DNA of 64,000 nt from Pirellulaceae bacterium. GTDB lineage: Bacteria; Planctomycetota; Planctomycetia; Pirellulales; Pirellulaceae. A program made the position numbers and the translations under genes. The notes beneath the pieces are model-generated. The model did not search any database and was not told the origin of the DNA. It saw only the letters and a program-made list of their open reading frames with translations. Numbering within the stretch: the first letter of the stretch is position 1; every line of letters begins with the position of its first letter. Location of the stretch: NCBI GenBank assembly GCA_019636385.1, contig JAHBXT010000004.1:775098-839097 (forward strand). The letters run 5' to 3'. Positions 18,341 through 28,371 of the stretch are shown here, one piece after another.

Positions 18341-19330
18341 CTAGCGAGACTCAGCATATCGCCAGAGACCGCCTAGTGTTTCAGGAACGAGCTGTTGACG
18401 AACTTGGAACTGCTCTTGTATTCTCAATGTCAGCTCTACGCGATCTAGACTATCGAAGCCAAAGCTCTCTAAATCCGTTTCTGGCTGTTGTTCACTAGGA
18501 GTTAGCGGTCGGCCAAGCAACTCTTCGACTATCTGATTGACTTGCTGGATGGTCCGTAGCTGGATGGCTGTCAGGTCAATTGTAGGCTGGATGGCAGACT
18601 GGTAATTGCCCTGTCGCGGTCCAAACCAGCGATGATAGCGCACAAACTTGGGTGGCTGGCCACCGTCCGCGTTGTACCAGCGCTCCAGGAATTCATTCAG
18701 CGATCGACGATCGTTCAGTGGTAATTGGCTACGTTCAATTACCTGGAACTGCACGGTGACATGCCGTCGAGGTAACCAGAAAAACAAGCTTGCCAGTGTC
18801 CACAAAGCGGCGCGTTGGGCTTGTCGGGGCAAATCGGGTAGCTGACCAGTGGCGGCACAACTGAATCGGCTACCCCACAGACCGCGCGTTCGTACCAATA
18901 CGATGCTGGCTGTCGGCACGCGACTGATAACTTCAAACGCCGCTGATGCCGCTCCGACGACTTCGCGATCTCCGCGCTGCAGTCGTCCGGAGGGATACAG
19001 TAGTATGCAATCGCCCGCCTGAAGTCGCTGCACAATATGCTCGATCATCTGTCGCGTCTGAAGCTGGTTCTCGCGACTGGGCAGCGTTAAATCGGGAACC
19101 TCAAACGCGTCGGTCAGCCTCATCAGCGGCCACAGCATTTTCATGCGGTAGGTGCCTGAATAGACTAGCGGGCGCAGCGGACGATAGGTATCTACTCGGG
19201 CGATGAGTAACAACGGGTCGATATAGGCTGGATGGTTGGGCAATACGAGCGTCGGACCGCGCAGCGCGCTTAATTGCTCCAGACCATCCAACTGCACACG
19301 ATAGCGCAGACCAAGCAGACCGCGAATCAA
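18341..19330 (-). CDS. PlsC-type acyltransferase fused to an acyl carrier protein domain
   Basis: A 329-residue protein. Residues about 1-200 are a 1-acylglycerol-3-phosphate acyltransferase-like domain with the NHPAYIDP (NHx4D) catalytic motif near residue 32, and LYPSGRLQRG in place of the usual FPEGTRS element. Residues about 245-325 are a phosphopantetheine carrier domain with the attachment serine in FGFDSLDRVEL. Fusion of PlsC to ACP suggests that an acyl group loaded on the attached carrier is passed directly to a lipid acceptor. The start is a TTG, with no ATG available in frame, and GAGG lies just before it. Substrate and product are unknown; a role in membrane or storage lipid synthesis is inferred. 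Confidence 0.8.
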   Translation of the reverse strand: MIRGLLGLRYRVQLDGLEQLSALRGPTLVLPNHPAYIDPLLLIARVDTYRPLRPLVYSGTYRMKMLWPLMRLTDAFEVPDLTLPSRENQLQTRQMIEHIVQRLQAGDCILLYPSGRLQRGDREVVGAASAAFEVISRVPTASIVLVRTRGLWGSRFSCAATGQLPDLPRQAQRAALWTLASLFFWLPRRHVTVQFQVIERSQLPLNDRRSLNEFLERWYNADGGQPPKFVRYHRWFGPRQGNYQSAIQPTIDLTAIQLRTIQQVNQIVEELLGRPLTPSEQQPETDLESFGFDSLDRVELTLRIQEQFQVRQQLVPETLGGLWRYAESR

Positions 19331-19461
19331 AGTCCTCAGCAGTTGACGGCTCCTGGAACAAAAGAATTGATTCCATAGCGGGCTTACAATTTGGCCTGAA
19401 CCAGTCCTGCCAAGTGCTCAGCCTGAATCATTACCGCAGAAGTTCAATCCTACAAACGTTC

Positions 19462-19493
19462 AATCCCGCAGGCTGAACCTGCGGGATTTTTTT
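19462..19493 (+). terminator. Strong Rho-independent terminator hairpin, plus orientation
   Basis: An 11-base perfect stem (AATCCCGCAGG and CCTGCGGGATT) with a five-base loop is followed by seven T residues. The T tract is on the plus strand, although the flanking genes (helicase and acyltransferase) are both on the minus strand. It may block antisense transcription or be left from an older arrangement. Read on the minus strand there is a stem but no T tract. Confidence 0.7.
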
Positions 19494-19544
19494 GGAAACT
19501 CTCATCGTCCTCTGCGCGCCAAACATCGTTACATAAAACTGCCG

Positions 19545-21332
19545 CTACGCACGAGGCGGGGCGTACAGGCGAATTTTGAGTTGCTTGCCGGCCACGCGCG
19601 TGCGTCGCAGTAGATTGACGACATGTTCTGGCAATCCAGCGGGCAAGTCTATCGTAGTATAGGCTGGGCGAATTTCAATTGGACCAATGTCTGAACCGGC
19701 TATCCCTGCCTCGTTAGCAATGGCCCCCACGATGTTGCCCGGCTTGACGCCATCACTGCGACCGACGGCCAGTTGATAACGCTGCATGCCAGGTGCTGGT
19801 CGGCCTGAATTATTTCTGCGTCGCGGGCCGCTACGGTGATCGGGCCGATCAGAATCTTCTGAACCGCGAGGGCTGCGGAAGCGTTCGGACCGCTGCTTGC
19901 CTTCTCGGTCGGAGAAGTTTCGTGATCGCGCCCCTGGCCGGGATTCGGTTTCGGATGCGGATAAGTCCTTGAGCTGTGCGTCTTTTACAAACATCGATCT
20001 GCCGCTGCGTGTCTGACAGGCCAGCGCCGCTGCAATGATGAGCGGATCGGTACCGGTTTCCTGCGCGTATTGCGTGACCAGGGTTTGAAAGGCAGAAATA
20101 TCTTGCTTGGCGATGGTGTCGGTGATATCGCTTTTAAACCGTTCAACGCGCTTGACGTTGATCTGGCGAGCCGTCGGGAAATCAACGATCTGAATGGGTT
20201 GCCGCGTTACCTTTTCGATCAGGCGCAACTTACGCTGCTGGATAGGTGTCAAAAAAATGTAAGCCACGCCAGCGCGGCCAGCGCGACCCGTGCGACCAAT
20301 GCGATGCACGTAAGACTCACCGTCGTGAGGCAGGTCAAAGTTAAACACGTGGCTGATGCGCTGCACATCCAGACCACGGGCGGCCACATCGGTGGCGACC
20401 AACACGTTGAGTTGTCCCGACTTGAGTTGATCGACAGTGCGTTGGCGACGGGCTTGGGGCAAGTCGCCATTGAGAGCAGCTGCCGAGATGCCCAGCCGCC
20501 CTAAGTGTTCGGAAACGCGAACCGTGGTGTCTTTGGTCTTGGTAAACACGATTACCCCATCGGTATTCTCTAGTTCCAGCAGTCGTACCAGCAACTCCAT
20601 TTTGTTGCGTTCAGGCACGAACACACAGCGCTGCTCGATCGACTCAGCGGTCAACGTCTTTTGTCGGATGGTTACCAACACCGGGTCGTTGAGATGCTTG
20701 TCGGCGATCTCGCGAATGGCGGGTGGCATCGTGGCCGAAAACAATGCCATCTGCTTGGGCTGAACTGCACTGCTCAGAATCCGCTCGACATCCTCTTGAA
20801 ACCCCATGTTGAGCATCTCATCGGCTTCATCCAATACCAAGCACTGTAGTTCGTCGAGTTTCAGCGTTCCACGCTCCAAGTGATCGATGACTCGTCCTGG
20901 TGTACCAACAACGATGTCTACACCGCGACTAAGTCCTCGCAACTGCGGTTGGTAGTCAGCCCCGCCGTAAATAGTAAGCACGCGCAGCTTAGGCAAGTTG
21001 GCACCGTAAGTTTCGAAGGCTTGAGCGACCTGTTGAGCTAGCTCGCGTGTGGGGGCCAGCACGAGAACCTGCGGAAGTCGTCGGCCCTGCTGCAGGCGAC
21101 TCAAAATGGGCAACGCAAATGCCGCCGTCTTGCCACTTCCGGTTTGCGACTGCGCCAGCACATCGCGACCGGCCAGCATCGTCGGAATAATCTCCGCCTG
21201 AACTGGCGTAGGTTGCAAATATCCTGACTGTTGGACAGCGAGCTGAATCTCGACTGGCAAGGCCAAGTCGCTGAATTGCTGGATGGCGACAGGAGACTGA
21301 ATTGGCGTAGCTTCTTCGATGGTCGTAGACAT
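19545..21332 (-). CDS. deaD: DEAD-box ATP-dependent RNA helicase with DbpA-like RNA-binding domain
   Basis: A 595-residue helicase that unwinds structured RNA, likely in ribosome assembly, mRNA turnover or cold adaptation. Motifs in order: a Q-motif region (PTPVQ), AQSQTGSGKT (Walker A), PTRELA, TPGR, VLDEADEML (DEAD box), LFSATMP, ATDVAARGLD and HRIGRTGRAGR. A long arginine- and serine-rich linker (about residues 450-520) leads to a C-terminal DbpA-type RNA-binding fold (residues about 520-595, with GRSDGVKPGNIVGAI). This architecture matches DeaD/CsdA. It stands alone, with gene-poor regions on both sides. Confidence 0.92.
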   Translation of the reverse strand: MSTTIEEATPIQSPVAIQQFSDLALPVEIQLAVQQSGYLQPTPVQAEIIPTMLAGRDVLAQSQTGSGKTAAFALPILSRLQQGRRLPQVLVLAPTRELAQQVAQAFETYGANLPKLRVLTIYGGADYQPQLRGLSRGVDIVVGTPGRVIDHLERGTLKLDELQCLVLDEADEMLNMGFQEDVERILSSAVQPKQMALFSATMPPAIREIADKHLNDPVLVTIRQKTLTAESIEQRCVFVPERNKMELLVRLLELENTDGVIVFTKTKDTTVRVSEHLGRLGISAAALNGDLPQARRQRTVDQLKSGQLNVLVATDVAARGLDVQRISHVFNFDLPHDGESYVHRIGRTGRAGRAGVAYIFLTPIQQRKLRLIEKVTRQPIQIVDFPTARQINVKRVERFKSDITDTIAKQDISAFQTLVTQYAQETGTDPLIIAAALACQTRSGRSMFVKDAQLKDLSASETESRPGARSRNFSDREGKQRSERFRSPRGSEDSDRPDHRSGPRRRNNSGRPAPGMQRYQLAVGRSDGVKPGNIVGAIANEAGIAGSDIGPIEIRPAYTTIDLPAGLPEHVVNLLRRTRVAGKQLKIRLYAPPRA

Positions 21333-21845
21333 TCGATTCTCATTCTGAGGAAAAATTTTCGGCGAACCATAATGTGGATTCGCCCGGTGGTATGTGCAGG
21401 GCGCTCGATCGAAAGTGGCGACGAATTGTTATCGGTCGCACATCACGATGGAACGATTACGCTGACGCTACTGTGAAGCGTTTGAATTCACTTCCCCTTG
21501 GCTGAAAATCCACGGGGGACTCGTGTCGCAATCCTAAGCCCGACACGTCACTCTCAAAGACGGAGTGAAAAAGGCGATGAATTGCGCTCTACTGCACTTA
21601 ACCAAGAGGCTATCAACCGTTTGGTCAAGCTTGGAGCGCCTTTGTCGTTGATCTTTCCCTGACCGTTCGACACACGCTCGATTTTCATAATTTGCTCAGA
21701 TTGTACTCGAAGCTCAGAACCGGCGATAGCCTTAAATTTGTTGGGTATATTGCGGTCCGCAGTATCAGACGAGTCAGAATCGACCCGTATAATGCTGTTC
21801 CCGGCGGTCACAGCCGGTTTTGGAGATCCTTGAGGTAAAGTGGGG
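21333..21845. other. Gene-poor region between deaD and the nitroreductase gene
   Basis: About 510 bases lie between two divergently oriented genes and should hold both promoters. A minus-strand open frame at 21554-21811 has no recognisable family and no good ribosome binding site, and was not called. No terminator or repeat was recognised. Confidence 0.5.
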
Positions 21846-22547
21846 ATGGCAGTGGATTTTTTTCAGCTTGTTCGACGACGTCGAAGTGCGCGACATTTCA
21901 CCTCAGAGCCAGTTCCGGCTGAAGTGATCGAGCAGGCTCTTGAAGCAGCCATTTGGGCACCGAATTCTTCCAATGTGCAGACCTGGGATTTTTTCTGGGC
22001 GCAGTCGTCAGAATCTAAGGCAGCATTGATCCCGGCATGTATGAATCAAGCCCCGGCGCGTAAGGCACAGCACCTGATCGTCGTGACCGCCAATCCCAAA
22101 TTGTGGCGGCGCTCCAAACAACCCCTGGCCGAGTGGGTTCAGCGCGAAAAAGGACCACCGCCTGTTCAGCAGTATTACGGCAAGATCATCCCCGTGACTT
22201 ACACCTGGGGCCTACTTAATTGCATCGGTTGGTTGAAGAAGCTCGGCGTGACCATGATTGGGCTCATCCGTCCCATCATGCGCCGCCCCTGCTTACGTGG
22301 AGAATTGGAAGAGGTGGCCATTAAGTCGGCCGCACTAGCGGCGGAGAATTTTGTGCTGGCCATTACGGCTCAAGGATACGACACCTGCATGATGGAAGGC
22401 TTTGATGAACCGCGCGTTCGCAAGATACTGGGCCTGAATCGTTTTTACCGAGTAGCCATGGTTATCGCCGTTGGCCGCGCTGGCCCAAAACCATCGTGGG
22501 GAGAACAATTTCGGTTGCCGCTGGAGATGGTGGTGCACAAGGTCTAG
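21846..22547 (+). CDS. Nitroreductase-family flavoprotein
   Basis: A 233-residue protein of the NADH:FMN oxidoreductase (nitroreductase) family. The N-terminal RRRSARHFTSEPVPAEVIEQ element and AAIWAPNSSNVQTWDF are the typical FMN-binding start. Later parts such as AALAAENFVLAITAQGYDTC correspond to the conserved second FMN and dimer region. A hydrophobic stretch in the middle (about residues 115-145) is longer than usual. The ATG at 21846 is preferred over the GTG at 21840. The physiological substrate is unknown. Confidence 0.85.
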   Translation: MAVDFFQLVRRRRSARHFTSEPVPAEVIEQALEAAIWAPNSSNVQTWDFFWAQSSESKAALIPACMNQAPARKAQHLIVVTANPKLWRRSKQPLAEWVQREKGPPPVQQYYGKIIPVTYTWGLLNCIGWLKKLGVTMIGLIRPIMRRPCLRGELEEVAIKSAALAAENFVLAITAQGYDTCMMEGFDEPRVRKILGLNRFYRVAMVIAVGRAGPKPSWGEQFRLPLEMVVHKV

Positions 22548-22719
22548 TCATCGCTGCCGTGGCTAGCCTGCTATTGCAACCCGCTGTGTTAGCCCGGGAA
22601 ATCGTGCTGTACCGCGCCAGCGCTACAAGTTGGAATGCGACACCACAACCCACAGTAACTGACCGATTGATTAAAATACCCGCACTTGTCCGCTCAACAT
22701 ACTCTCTGAAGTTGGCCAC

Positions 22720-23694
22720 ATGCAACGCCAGTTCATTTCCAATCTGCAAGCTCGCGACAGCGTGGACGAAGTCTATCGTGTCGCTGACAAACAAATCCGC
22801 TCCAATCGTCAGGGGAACGACTACATCCTGCTGCAATTGCTCGATCGCACCGGCCAGATCAGTGGCCTGCGGTGGAACGCTGGGCAAAGCATCTACGAAA
22901 CCTTTCACAAAGGTGATTACTTGCGCGTGCTGGGGATGGCGCAACTGCACAATGGCATATTGCAGATTATCGTCCAGGACTTCGAGCGTGTGCCGCCGGA
23001 AAAGGTGAATCGCGTCGATTTTGAAAAGTCGCAACCAGGCCAGTCACAGCAGTTGTTGCAGGCGCTGCGTGAGATATTGGAACAAACAACCAATCCACAT
23101 TTATTACATTTGGTCCAGGCATATTTCGCGGACCAATCTATGATGACATTGCTGATGCGCGCGCCGGCCGGCATCAAAACGCATCACGCTTACGAAGGAG
23201 GGTTGCTGAGGCACATGTTGGATTTGATCCACGTCGCTCAGTCGGTGGCTCCACATTATCCGCAACTGGACGCCGAACTGCTGAGGGTCGGTGTGTTCTT
23301 ACACGATCTGGGCAAAGTTGAGGAGCTGCGATTTGACGGCGAGTTGACCTACACCGATCCAGGACAGTTGTTGGGTCATCTAGTGCAAGGTTGTTTAGAA
23401 CTGGAACGGAAAATCGCTCAAGTGGCACACGAGACCGGCCAGCCGTTTCCCGCCGAGCTGGCCTGGCGATTGCAGCACATGGTTATTAGCCACCACGGAC
23501 AATTGGAACACGGCAGTCCCAAGGTTCCGATGACTTTGGAAGCCATCGTGTTAGCCTACCTGGACGACCTGGATGCCAAGATCAATCAGGCCACCGAATT
23601 GATCGAGTCCGATCGAAATACCGACAGCAATTGGACAACTTACCACCCGAATCTGGGACGAAAGCTCTTCAAACCATCGCTGCGTCGAAGCTGA
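22720..23694 (+). CDS. HD-domain protein, YhaM-like 3'-5' exoribonuclease
   Basis: A 324-residue cytoplasmic protein with an N-terminal OB-fold (residues about 1-100, for example the YILLQLLDRTGQISGLRW strand region) and an HD phosphohydrolase domain. HD motifs are visible: HHAYEGGLLRHML, FLHDLGK and ISHHGQLEHGSP. This order and size match YhaM/CBF1, which degrades RNA (and single-stranded DNA) from the 3' end using divalent metals. The function is inferred from architecture; other HD nucleases share it. Confidence 0.85.
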   Translation: MQRQFISNLQARDSVDEVYRVADKQIRSNRQGNDYILLQLLDRTGQISGLRWNAGQSIYETFHKGDYLRVLGMAQLHNGILQIIVQDFERVPPEKVNRVDFEKSQPGQSQQLLQALREILEQTTNPHLLHLVQAYFADQSMMTLLMRAPAGIKTHHAYEGGLLRHMLDLIHVAQSVAPHYPQLDAELLRVGVFLHDLGKVEELRFDGELTYTDPGQLLGHLVQGCLELERKIAQVAHETGQPFPAELAWRLQHMVISHHGQLEHGSPKVPMTLEAIVLAYLDDLDAKINQATELIESDRNTDSNWTTYHPNLGRKLFKPSLRRS

Positions 23695-23804
23695 ATTCTT
23701 GCGGATCGTCGATTAGAATTAAGCGGTTTCTGCCATCGCATGTACCGCAGTTGTGTGTACCGGGGTTGTGGTGCGACCCCGGCAGAACAATCGAGGACTT
23801 TGGT

Positions 23805-26800
23805 TTGTGTTCAAATCGGATAGTTCGATGTTTCCGCCTTGCGAGCGCATGTAGGCTGCAAGTGTTGTCGCTGCTGATCGTTGTGCTATCGCTGCGCGCT
23901 TCGATCGTTATCGCTCAGCAATCCGCCACTGAGCCTCAACAAGCGGACCTGCAACAGGCCGACTTCTTTCATAATCAGGTTGAACCGATCCTTCGCTCCA
24001 ACTGTTTTTCATGCCATTCTCATGAAGCGCAAACTATGGAGGGTGGTCTGTCGCTGGATTGGAAAAGTGGGTGGGCGTCCGGGGGAACGCGTGGACCAGC
24101 CATCGTGCCTGGCAAGCCTGAAGAGAGCTGGCTGATTCGCGCGATCCAACATCAAGATGCATCGCTGGCGATGCCCGAACAAAAATTGAGCGCTGCCGAC
24201 ATTGAAGTGTTGGTTCGCTGGGTCCGAGATGGCGCTTGGGACGATCGTACGCTGGAACCACTCACCGATCAGCCGCTGTCGTGGTGGTCGCTTACACCAC
24301 TGGTTGCTCCGCCCGTCCCACAGTCCCACGCAAGCGCTGGACCGCATCAGCATCCAATCGATGCCTTCATTGGTGCCAAGTTGCAAGAAGCGGGCCTGGT
24401 CGCCTCGCCTCGCGCCCGACCACACGATTTAATTCGCCGCCTGTACTACGACCTGATCGGGCTGCCTCCCTCGGTGGAAGAAATCGAATTATTTGCCAGC
24501 GATTCAAGTGAACGAGCGTACGCAGCGCTGGTGGATCAACTGTTAATGTCCGAACGTTACGGAGAACGTTGGGCGCGGCACTGGTTGGACACAATTCACT
24601 TTGCCGAATCACATGGTTACGAACACGATGTTGGACGCGATCATGCATGGCCTTATCGTGACTACTTGATCAACGCACTGAATCAAGACACCGTCTGGAG
24701 CAGGCTGATTCGCGAGCAATTGGCCGCTGACGCCTTTTATCCGGAGTCGACTCACCTGATTCCGGCGCTGGGATTCTTGGGTGCCGGCACATTTGATTTG
24801 AGCACTTACAGCACTGGCCCAGTAACTTTCGACTACCTGGATCGCGACGATATGGTCACCCAGACGATGGCCGCCTTTGTCAGCACCACCGCCAATTGCG
24901 CGCGATGTCACACACACAAGTTTGATCCCATTACACAGGAAGACTACTACGCTTTGCAAGCCGTTTTTTCTGGTGTTCTCAAAGGCGACATTCGTTACGA
25001 CCCAGATTCCACCGTCGCCGCCCGGCGTCGGCACTGGACGGGGCTGCGCGATGCGGCGGCAGATCGTGATCCGTCGGTGTTATTGAATGAGGATTCGCAG
25101 CGCTTGGTTGAAGTGTGGCGAGAACGGCATCAAACTCCTGCTGTCTGGTCAGAACTTATCGCTACCTCCTTTGTGTCTGCCTCGGGAGCTACTCTGACGC
25201 GCACCAGCGACGGTAGCCGGGCCATTCTTGCCAGTGGGATATCACCGGACACGGATACCTACACGGTCACCGGTAGCGTTAGCCTGCCGCGCGTTTCCGC
25301 GATGCGCCTGGAGGTCTTGCCGCACGAGTCGTTGCCGATGATGGGTCCGGGACGCTGTGCAAATGGGAATTTGCATTTATCGGAAGTAACCGTGACGCTG
25401 TTTGAGCAAGGTAGTAGCCAAGGCAAGCTGCTGAAGATCGCACGCGCCACCGCTGACTTCAACCAGTCCGACTGGAATATTTCTCATGCCATCGATGGCG
25501 ATGTGAAGACCGCTTGGGGCATTCACCCCGAAGTCGGCCAGCCACATTACGCCGTGTTTGAGTTCTCTGAACCCACAGAGTTGCCTGCCGGTTCACAATT
25601 GACTGTTTCATTACGGCAATTGCACGGGGGCTCGCATCTGCTGGGTTTCTTTGGCTTGTCATTTACTCAAGCACCCACGTCTGCAGTAGCCGCCCTGCCC
25701 CGCGACGTGTCCGGCATTCTGAAGCTGCCCGCCGACCAGCTCAACGACGGACAGAGACTGAAGCTGGCCGCGCATGCAGTGACCGAGGAAGCGGATGTTC
25801 AGTTGTCGCGTTTGCCCGAGCTAGCACGAGTCTACGCTGTGGGCACAGTGGTGGAGATTCCAGCAGGCAACGGCAACTACACTTCAGCGTCTCTAACTGC
25901 ACCGAAGACGGTTCACCTACTGAGACGCGGCGACATCGACAAACCGGCTCAGGCGGTCGCACCAGGCGCGTTATCGATTTTGCAGCATGTGCCGGCCCGG
26001 TTTACAGAATCCGAATCAGCGGCCAGCGAATCGACACGCCGGGCGGCGTTGGCCGAGTGGATTGCGCATCCCCAAAATCCGCTCACCTGGCGCAGCGTGG
26101 TGAATCGCACCTGGCATTATCACTTTGGACGAGGGTTGAGTGATACGCCCAGCGATCTGGGGCGGATGGGAGGATTGCCGTCCCATCCCGAGCTGCTAGA
26201 TTGGCTGGCCGTGTGGTTTCGCGACCAGGCTGGCGGGTCACTCAAGGCGCTGCATCGACTGATCGTGACCAGCCAAACCTACCAGCAGTCTTCGGCGCAG
26301 CGCGTTGAGGCCGCGCGGCTGGATGCTGACAACCGCTTGCTGTGGCGACAGAATCGTCAGCGTTTGGATGCTGACTCTTTTCGCGACTGGGTGCTGTCTG
26401 CATCGGGCAAACTAGATCTGAGCATGGGGGGGCCGTCGAACCAACATTTCTTACAGTCTCCAGGACCGCAGGCCACACCCAAACTCGATTATGCGCGATA
26501 CGACTGGAACAGTCCGGGCTCCAATCGCCGCAGTATCTACCGGTACGTGTGGCGGGGCATTCCCGATCCGCTGCTGGCCGCTTTGGATTTTCCCGACCTC
26601 GGTTTATTGTCACCCACGCGCAGCGTATCCGCCTCGCCGCTACAAGCTTTAACGCTGATGAATCATCCTTTCGTATTGCACTTCAGCCAAGCCCTGTCAG
26701 ATGAGATCCGCTCGCAATCGCACGACAACGACGCGTTAGTAACTGGCCAGCAAGTTCGTCAGGTCGTGCGTTATATCTACGGTCGTGAGCCGCATGATTC

Positions 26801-26897
26801 AGAAGCCGCGTACATGGTCGCTTACGCTCGCCGACACGGATTAGCTGGACTGTGCCGGCTGTTATTTAACTCCAATGAATTCTTGTTCATTCTCTGA
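23805..26897 (+). CDS. PSD1 and planctomycete cytochrome C domain protein (DUF1549/DUF1553)
   Basis: About 1030 residues. The TTG at 23805 is preferred because GAGG lies before it and the resulting N-terminus is a clear signal peptide ending near IVIAQQ; the open frame itself begins at 23631. The PSC1-type cytochrome domain has a CFSCH haem motif at C67-H71. DUF1549 follows (PIDAFIGAKLQEAGL, then RLYYDLIGLPPS), with another CARCH site at C365-H369. A central carbohydrate-binding-like region precedes the C-terminal DUF1553 (WRSVVNRTWHYHFGRGL and the ALTLMNHPFV end). These proteins are periplasmic or surface-bound and suspected in polysaccharide metabolism. The next gene, DUF1501, is the usual partner and begins 7 bases downstream. 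Confidence 0.9.
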   Translation: MCSNRIVRCFRLASACRLQVLSLLIVVLSLRASIVIAQQSATEPQQADLQQADFFHNQVEPILRSNCFSCHSHEAQTMEGGLSLDWKSGWASGGTRGPAIVPGKPEESWLIRAIQHQDASLAMPEQKLSAADIEVLVRWVRDGAWDDRTLEPLTDQPLSWWSLTPLVAPPVPQSHASAGPHQHPIDAFIGAKLQEAGLVASPRARPHDLIRRLYYDLIGLPPSVEEIELFASDSSERAYAALVDQLLMSERYGERWARHWLDTIHFAESHGYEHDVGRDHAWPYRDYLINALNQDTVWSRLIREQLAADAFYPESTHLIPALGFLGAGTFDLSTYSTGPVTFDYLDRDDMVTQTMAAFVSTTANCARCHTHKFDPITQEDYYALQAVFSGVLKGDIRYDPDSTVAARRRHWTGLRDAAADRDPSVLLNEDSQRLVEVWRERHQTPAVWSELIATSFVSASGATLTRTSDGSRAILASGISPDTDTYTVTGSVSLPRVSAMRLEVLPHESLPMMGPGRCANGNLHLSEVTVTLFEQGSSQGKLLKIARATADFNQSDWNISHAIDGDVKTAWGIHPEVGQPHYAVFEFSEPTELPAGSQLTVSLRQLHGGSHLLGFFGLSFTQAPTSAVAALPRDVSGILKLPADQLNDGQRLKLAAHAVTEEADVQLSRLPELARVYAVGTVVEIPAGNGNYTSASLTAPKTVHLLRRGDIDKPAQAVAPGALSILQHVPARFTESESAASESTRRAALAEWIAHPQNPLTWRSVVNRTWHYHFGRGLSDTPSDLGRMGGLPSHPELLDWLAVWFRDQAGGSLKALHRLIVTSQTYQQSSAQRVEAARLDADNRLLWRQNRQRLDADSFRDWVLSASGKLDLSMGGPSNQHFLQSPGPQATPKLDYARYDWNSPGSNRRSIYRYVWRGIPDPLLAALDFPDLGLLSPTRSVSASPLQALTLMNHPFVLHFSQALSDEIRSQSHDNDALVTGQQVRQVVRYIYGREPHDSEAAYMVAYARRHGLAGLCRLLFNSNEFLFIL

Positions 26898-26904
26898 GTC
26901 ACAA

Positions 26905-28371
26905 ATGAATCGACCGCGTCACAGCCAATCCGCTCATGGGTCACAAGAGAGACTGGGTTCGCGCCGACAATTGTTGATGGGTGGCGGAGGCTTTGCCTGC
27001 CTGGCGCTGTCGGATCTGCTCGATCGGCAGTTGCGTGCCGAATCGTCGGTGGGCGATACTCGCCGTAGCACTGGAGCCAGCCACCATCAGCCTAAGGTCA
27101 AACGAGTCATCCAATTGTTCATGACCGGCGGTGCCAGTCCGATGGATACGTTTGACTACAAGCCTGAGCTGGATCGACTGCATGGCCAAATGCTTGGTCC
27201 CAAACAGAAGCCAGAAGGTTTTACAGCGCCGGCCGGTGCGATCATGAAAAGTCCCTTCAAATTTCAGCAGCATGGACAATCGGGGCGCTGGGTCAGCAGC
27301 GTCTTTCCCGAACAGGCCCAGCTGGTGGACGAAATGGCTTTCTTGATGGCCATGACGACTAAGACCAACGTGCATGGTCCGGGTACTTACATGATGAATA
27401 GTGGCTTTCTGCTGCCGGGATTTCCGTGTTTAGGAGCCTGGGTGTCCTATGCCTTGGGGAATCTGACAGACAATTTGCCGACGTTTGTGGTGCTACCCGA
27501 TGCGCGCGGTTTGCCCTACAACCAAAAGGGGTGTTTTAGCGCTGGGTTTTTGCCGAGCCTTCACGAGGGTCTGGTAATCGACGCCGGTGCCCAACCGCCC
27601 ATCGCCGATCTGTTTGCCGACCGTTCACGCTACTCGTATGCCACGGCTTCGGCGGATCATGACGGCATACAGCTGCTGCGACGCCTAAACGCCAATTACG
27701 GCGCTAGCACGACAGGCGACACACATTTGGATGCACGCGTAGCCAGTTATGAATTAGCGGCCAAGATGCAGTTGTCCGCACCCGAAGCCTTTGACTTGTC
27801 GCAAGAAACCGAGCTGAGTGCGCGCAACTACGGACTACACGACGCGGTCACACAGGATTTTGGTCGGCGCTGTCTGCTGGCGCGCCGGTTGATCGAGCGG
27901 GGGGTGCGGTTTGTACAGGTGTGGAGTGGCCCGCAAGGCGCAGTAAACAACTGGGATAATCACGGTAACATCCAGAACGAATTGCCACCGATGGCTGCCA
28001 GCGTCGATCGCCCGATCGCCGCACTGCTGAGAGACCTGAAAAATCGCGGATTGGACGATGACACACTCGTTGTCTGGACTACCGAGTTTGGTCGCACCCC
28101 GTTTGCGCAAGGCAGTCAGGGGCGCGACCACAACGGTGGTAGCTTTGTCACTTGGCTCTGGGGCGCCGGCATTCGCCCCGGCGTGGCTCACGGAGCCAGC
28201 GACGACTGGGGCTATCAAGCTGTCGAAAACAAAACCTGGTGTCACGATCTGCATGCCACCATTTTGTACCTGTTGGGCATCGATCATTTACAACTGACCG
28301 TACGTCATAACGGCATCGATCGCCGCCTGACCGATGTGCATGGTCATGTCATCCAACAGGTGCTGAGTTAG
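26905..28371 (+). CDS. DUF1501 domain protein with Tat signal
   Basis: A 488-residue exported protein of the DUF1501 family, distantly related to sulfatase and phosphatase folds. A twin-arginine signal is seen (GSRRQLLMGGGGFACLAL). Typical segments are VIQLFMTGGASPMDTFDYK, TYMMNSGF, RFVQVWSG, the NWDNHGN stretch and TTEFGRTPF with GRDHN. An ATG at 26875 would overlap the preceding gene; the ATG at 26905 is directly after its stop and gives the normal Tat leader. Genes of this type are nearly always paired with DUF1549/1553 proteins in planctomycetes, and the two probably act on the same substrate. Confidence 0.88.
   Translation: MNRPRHSQSAHGSQERLGSRRQLLMGGGGFACLALSDLLDRQLRAESSVGDTRRSTGASHHQPKVKRVIQLFMTGGASPMDTFDYKPELDRLHGQMLGPKQKPEGFTAPAGAIMKSPFKFQQHGQSGRWVSSVFPEQAQLVDEMAFLMAMTTKTNVHGPGTYMMNSGFLLPGFPCLGAWVSYALGNLTDNLPTFVVLPDARGLPYNQKGCFSAGFLPSLHEGLVIDAGAQPPIADLFADRSRYSYATASADHDGIQLLRRLNANYGASTTGDTHLDARVASYELAAKMQLSAPEAFDLSQETELSARNYGLHDAVTQDFGRRCLLARRLIERGVRFVQVWSGPQGAVNNWDNHGNIQNELPPMAASVDRPIAALLRDLKNRGLDDDTLVVWTTEFGRTPFAQGSQGRDHNGGSFVTWLWGAGIRPGVAHGASDDWGYQAVENKTWCHDLHATILYLLGIDHLQLTVRHNGIDRRLTDVHGHVIQQVLS

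Noticed and set aside
21554..21811. Minus-strand open frame of 85 codons between deaD and the nitroreductase gene
   Set aside because: No family resemblance, polar low-information translation, no ribosome binding site.
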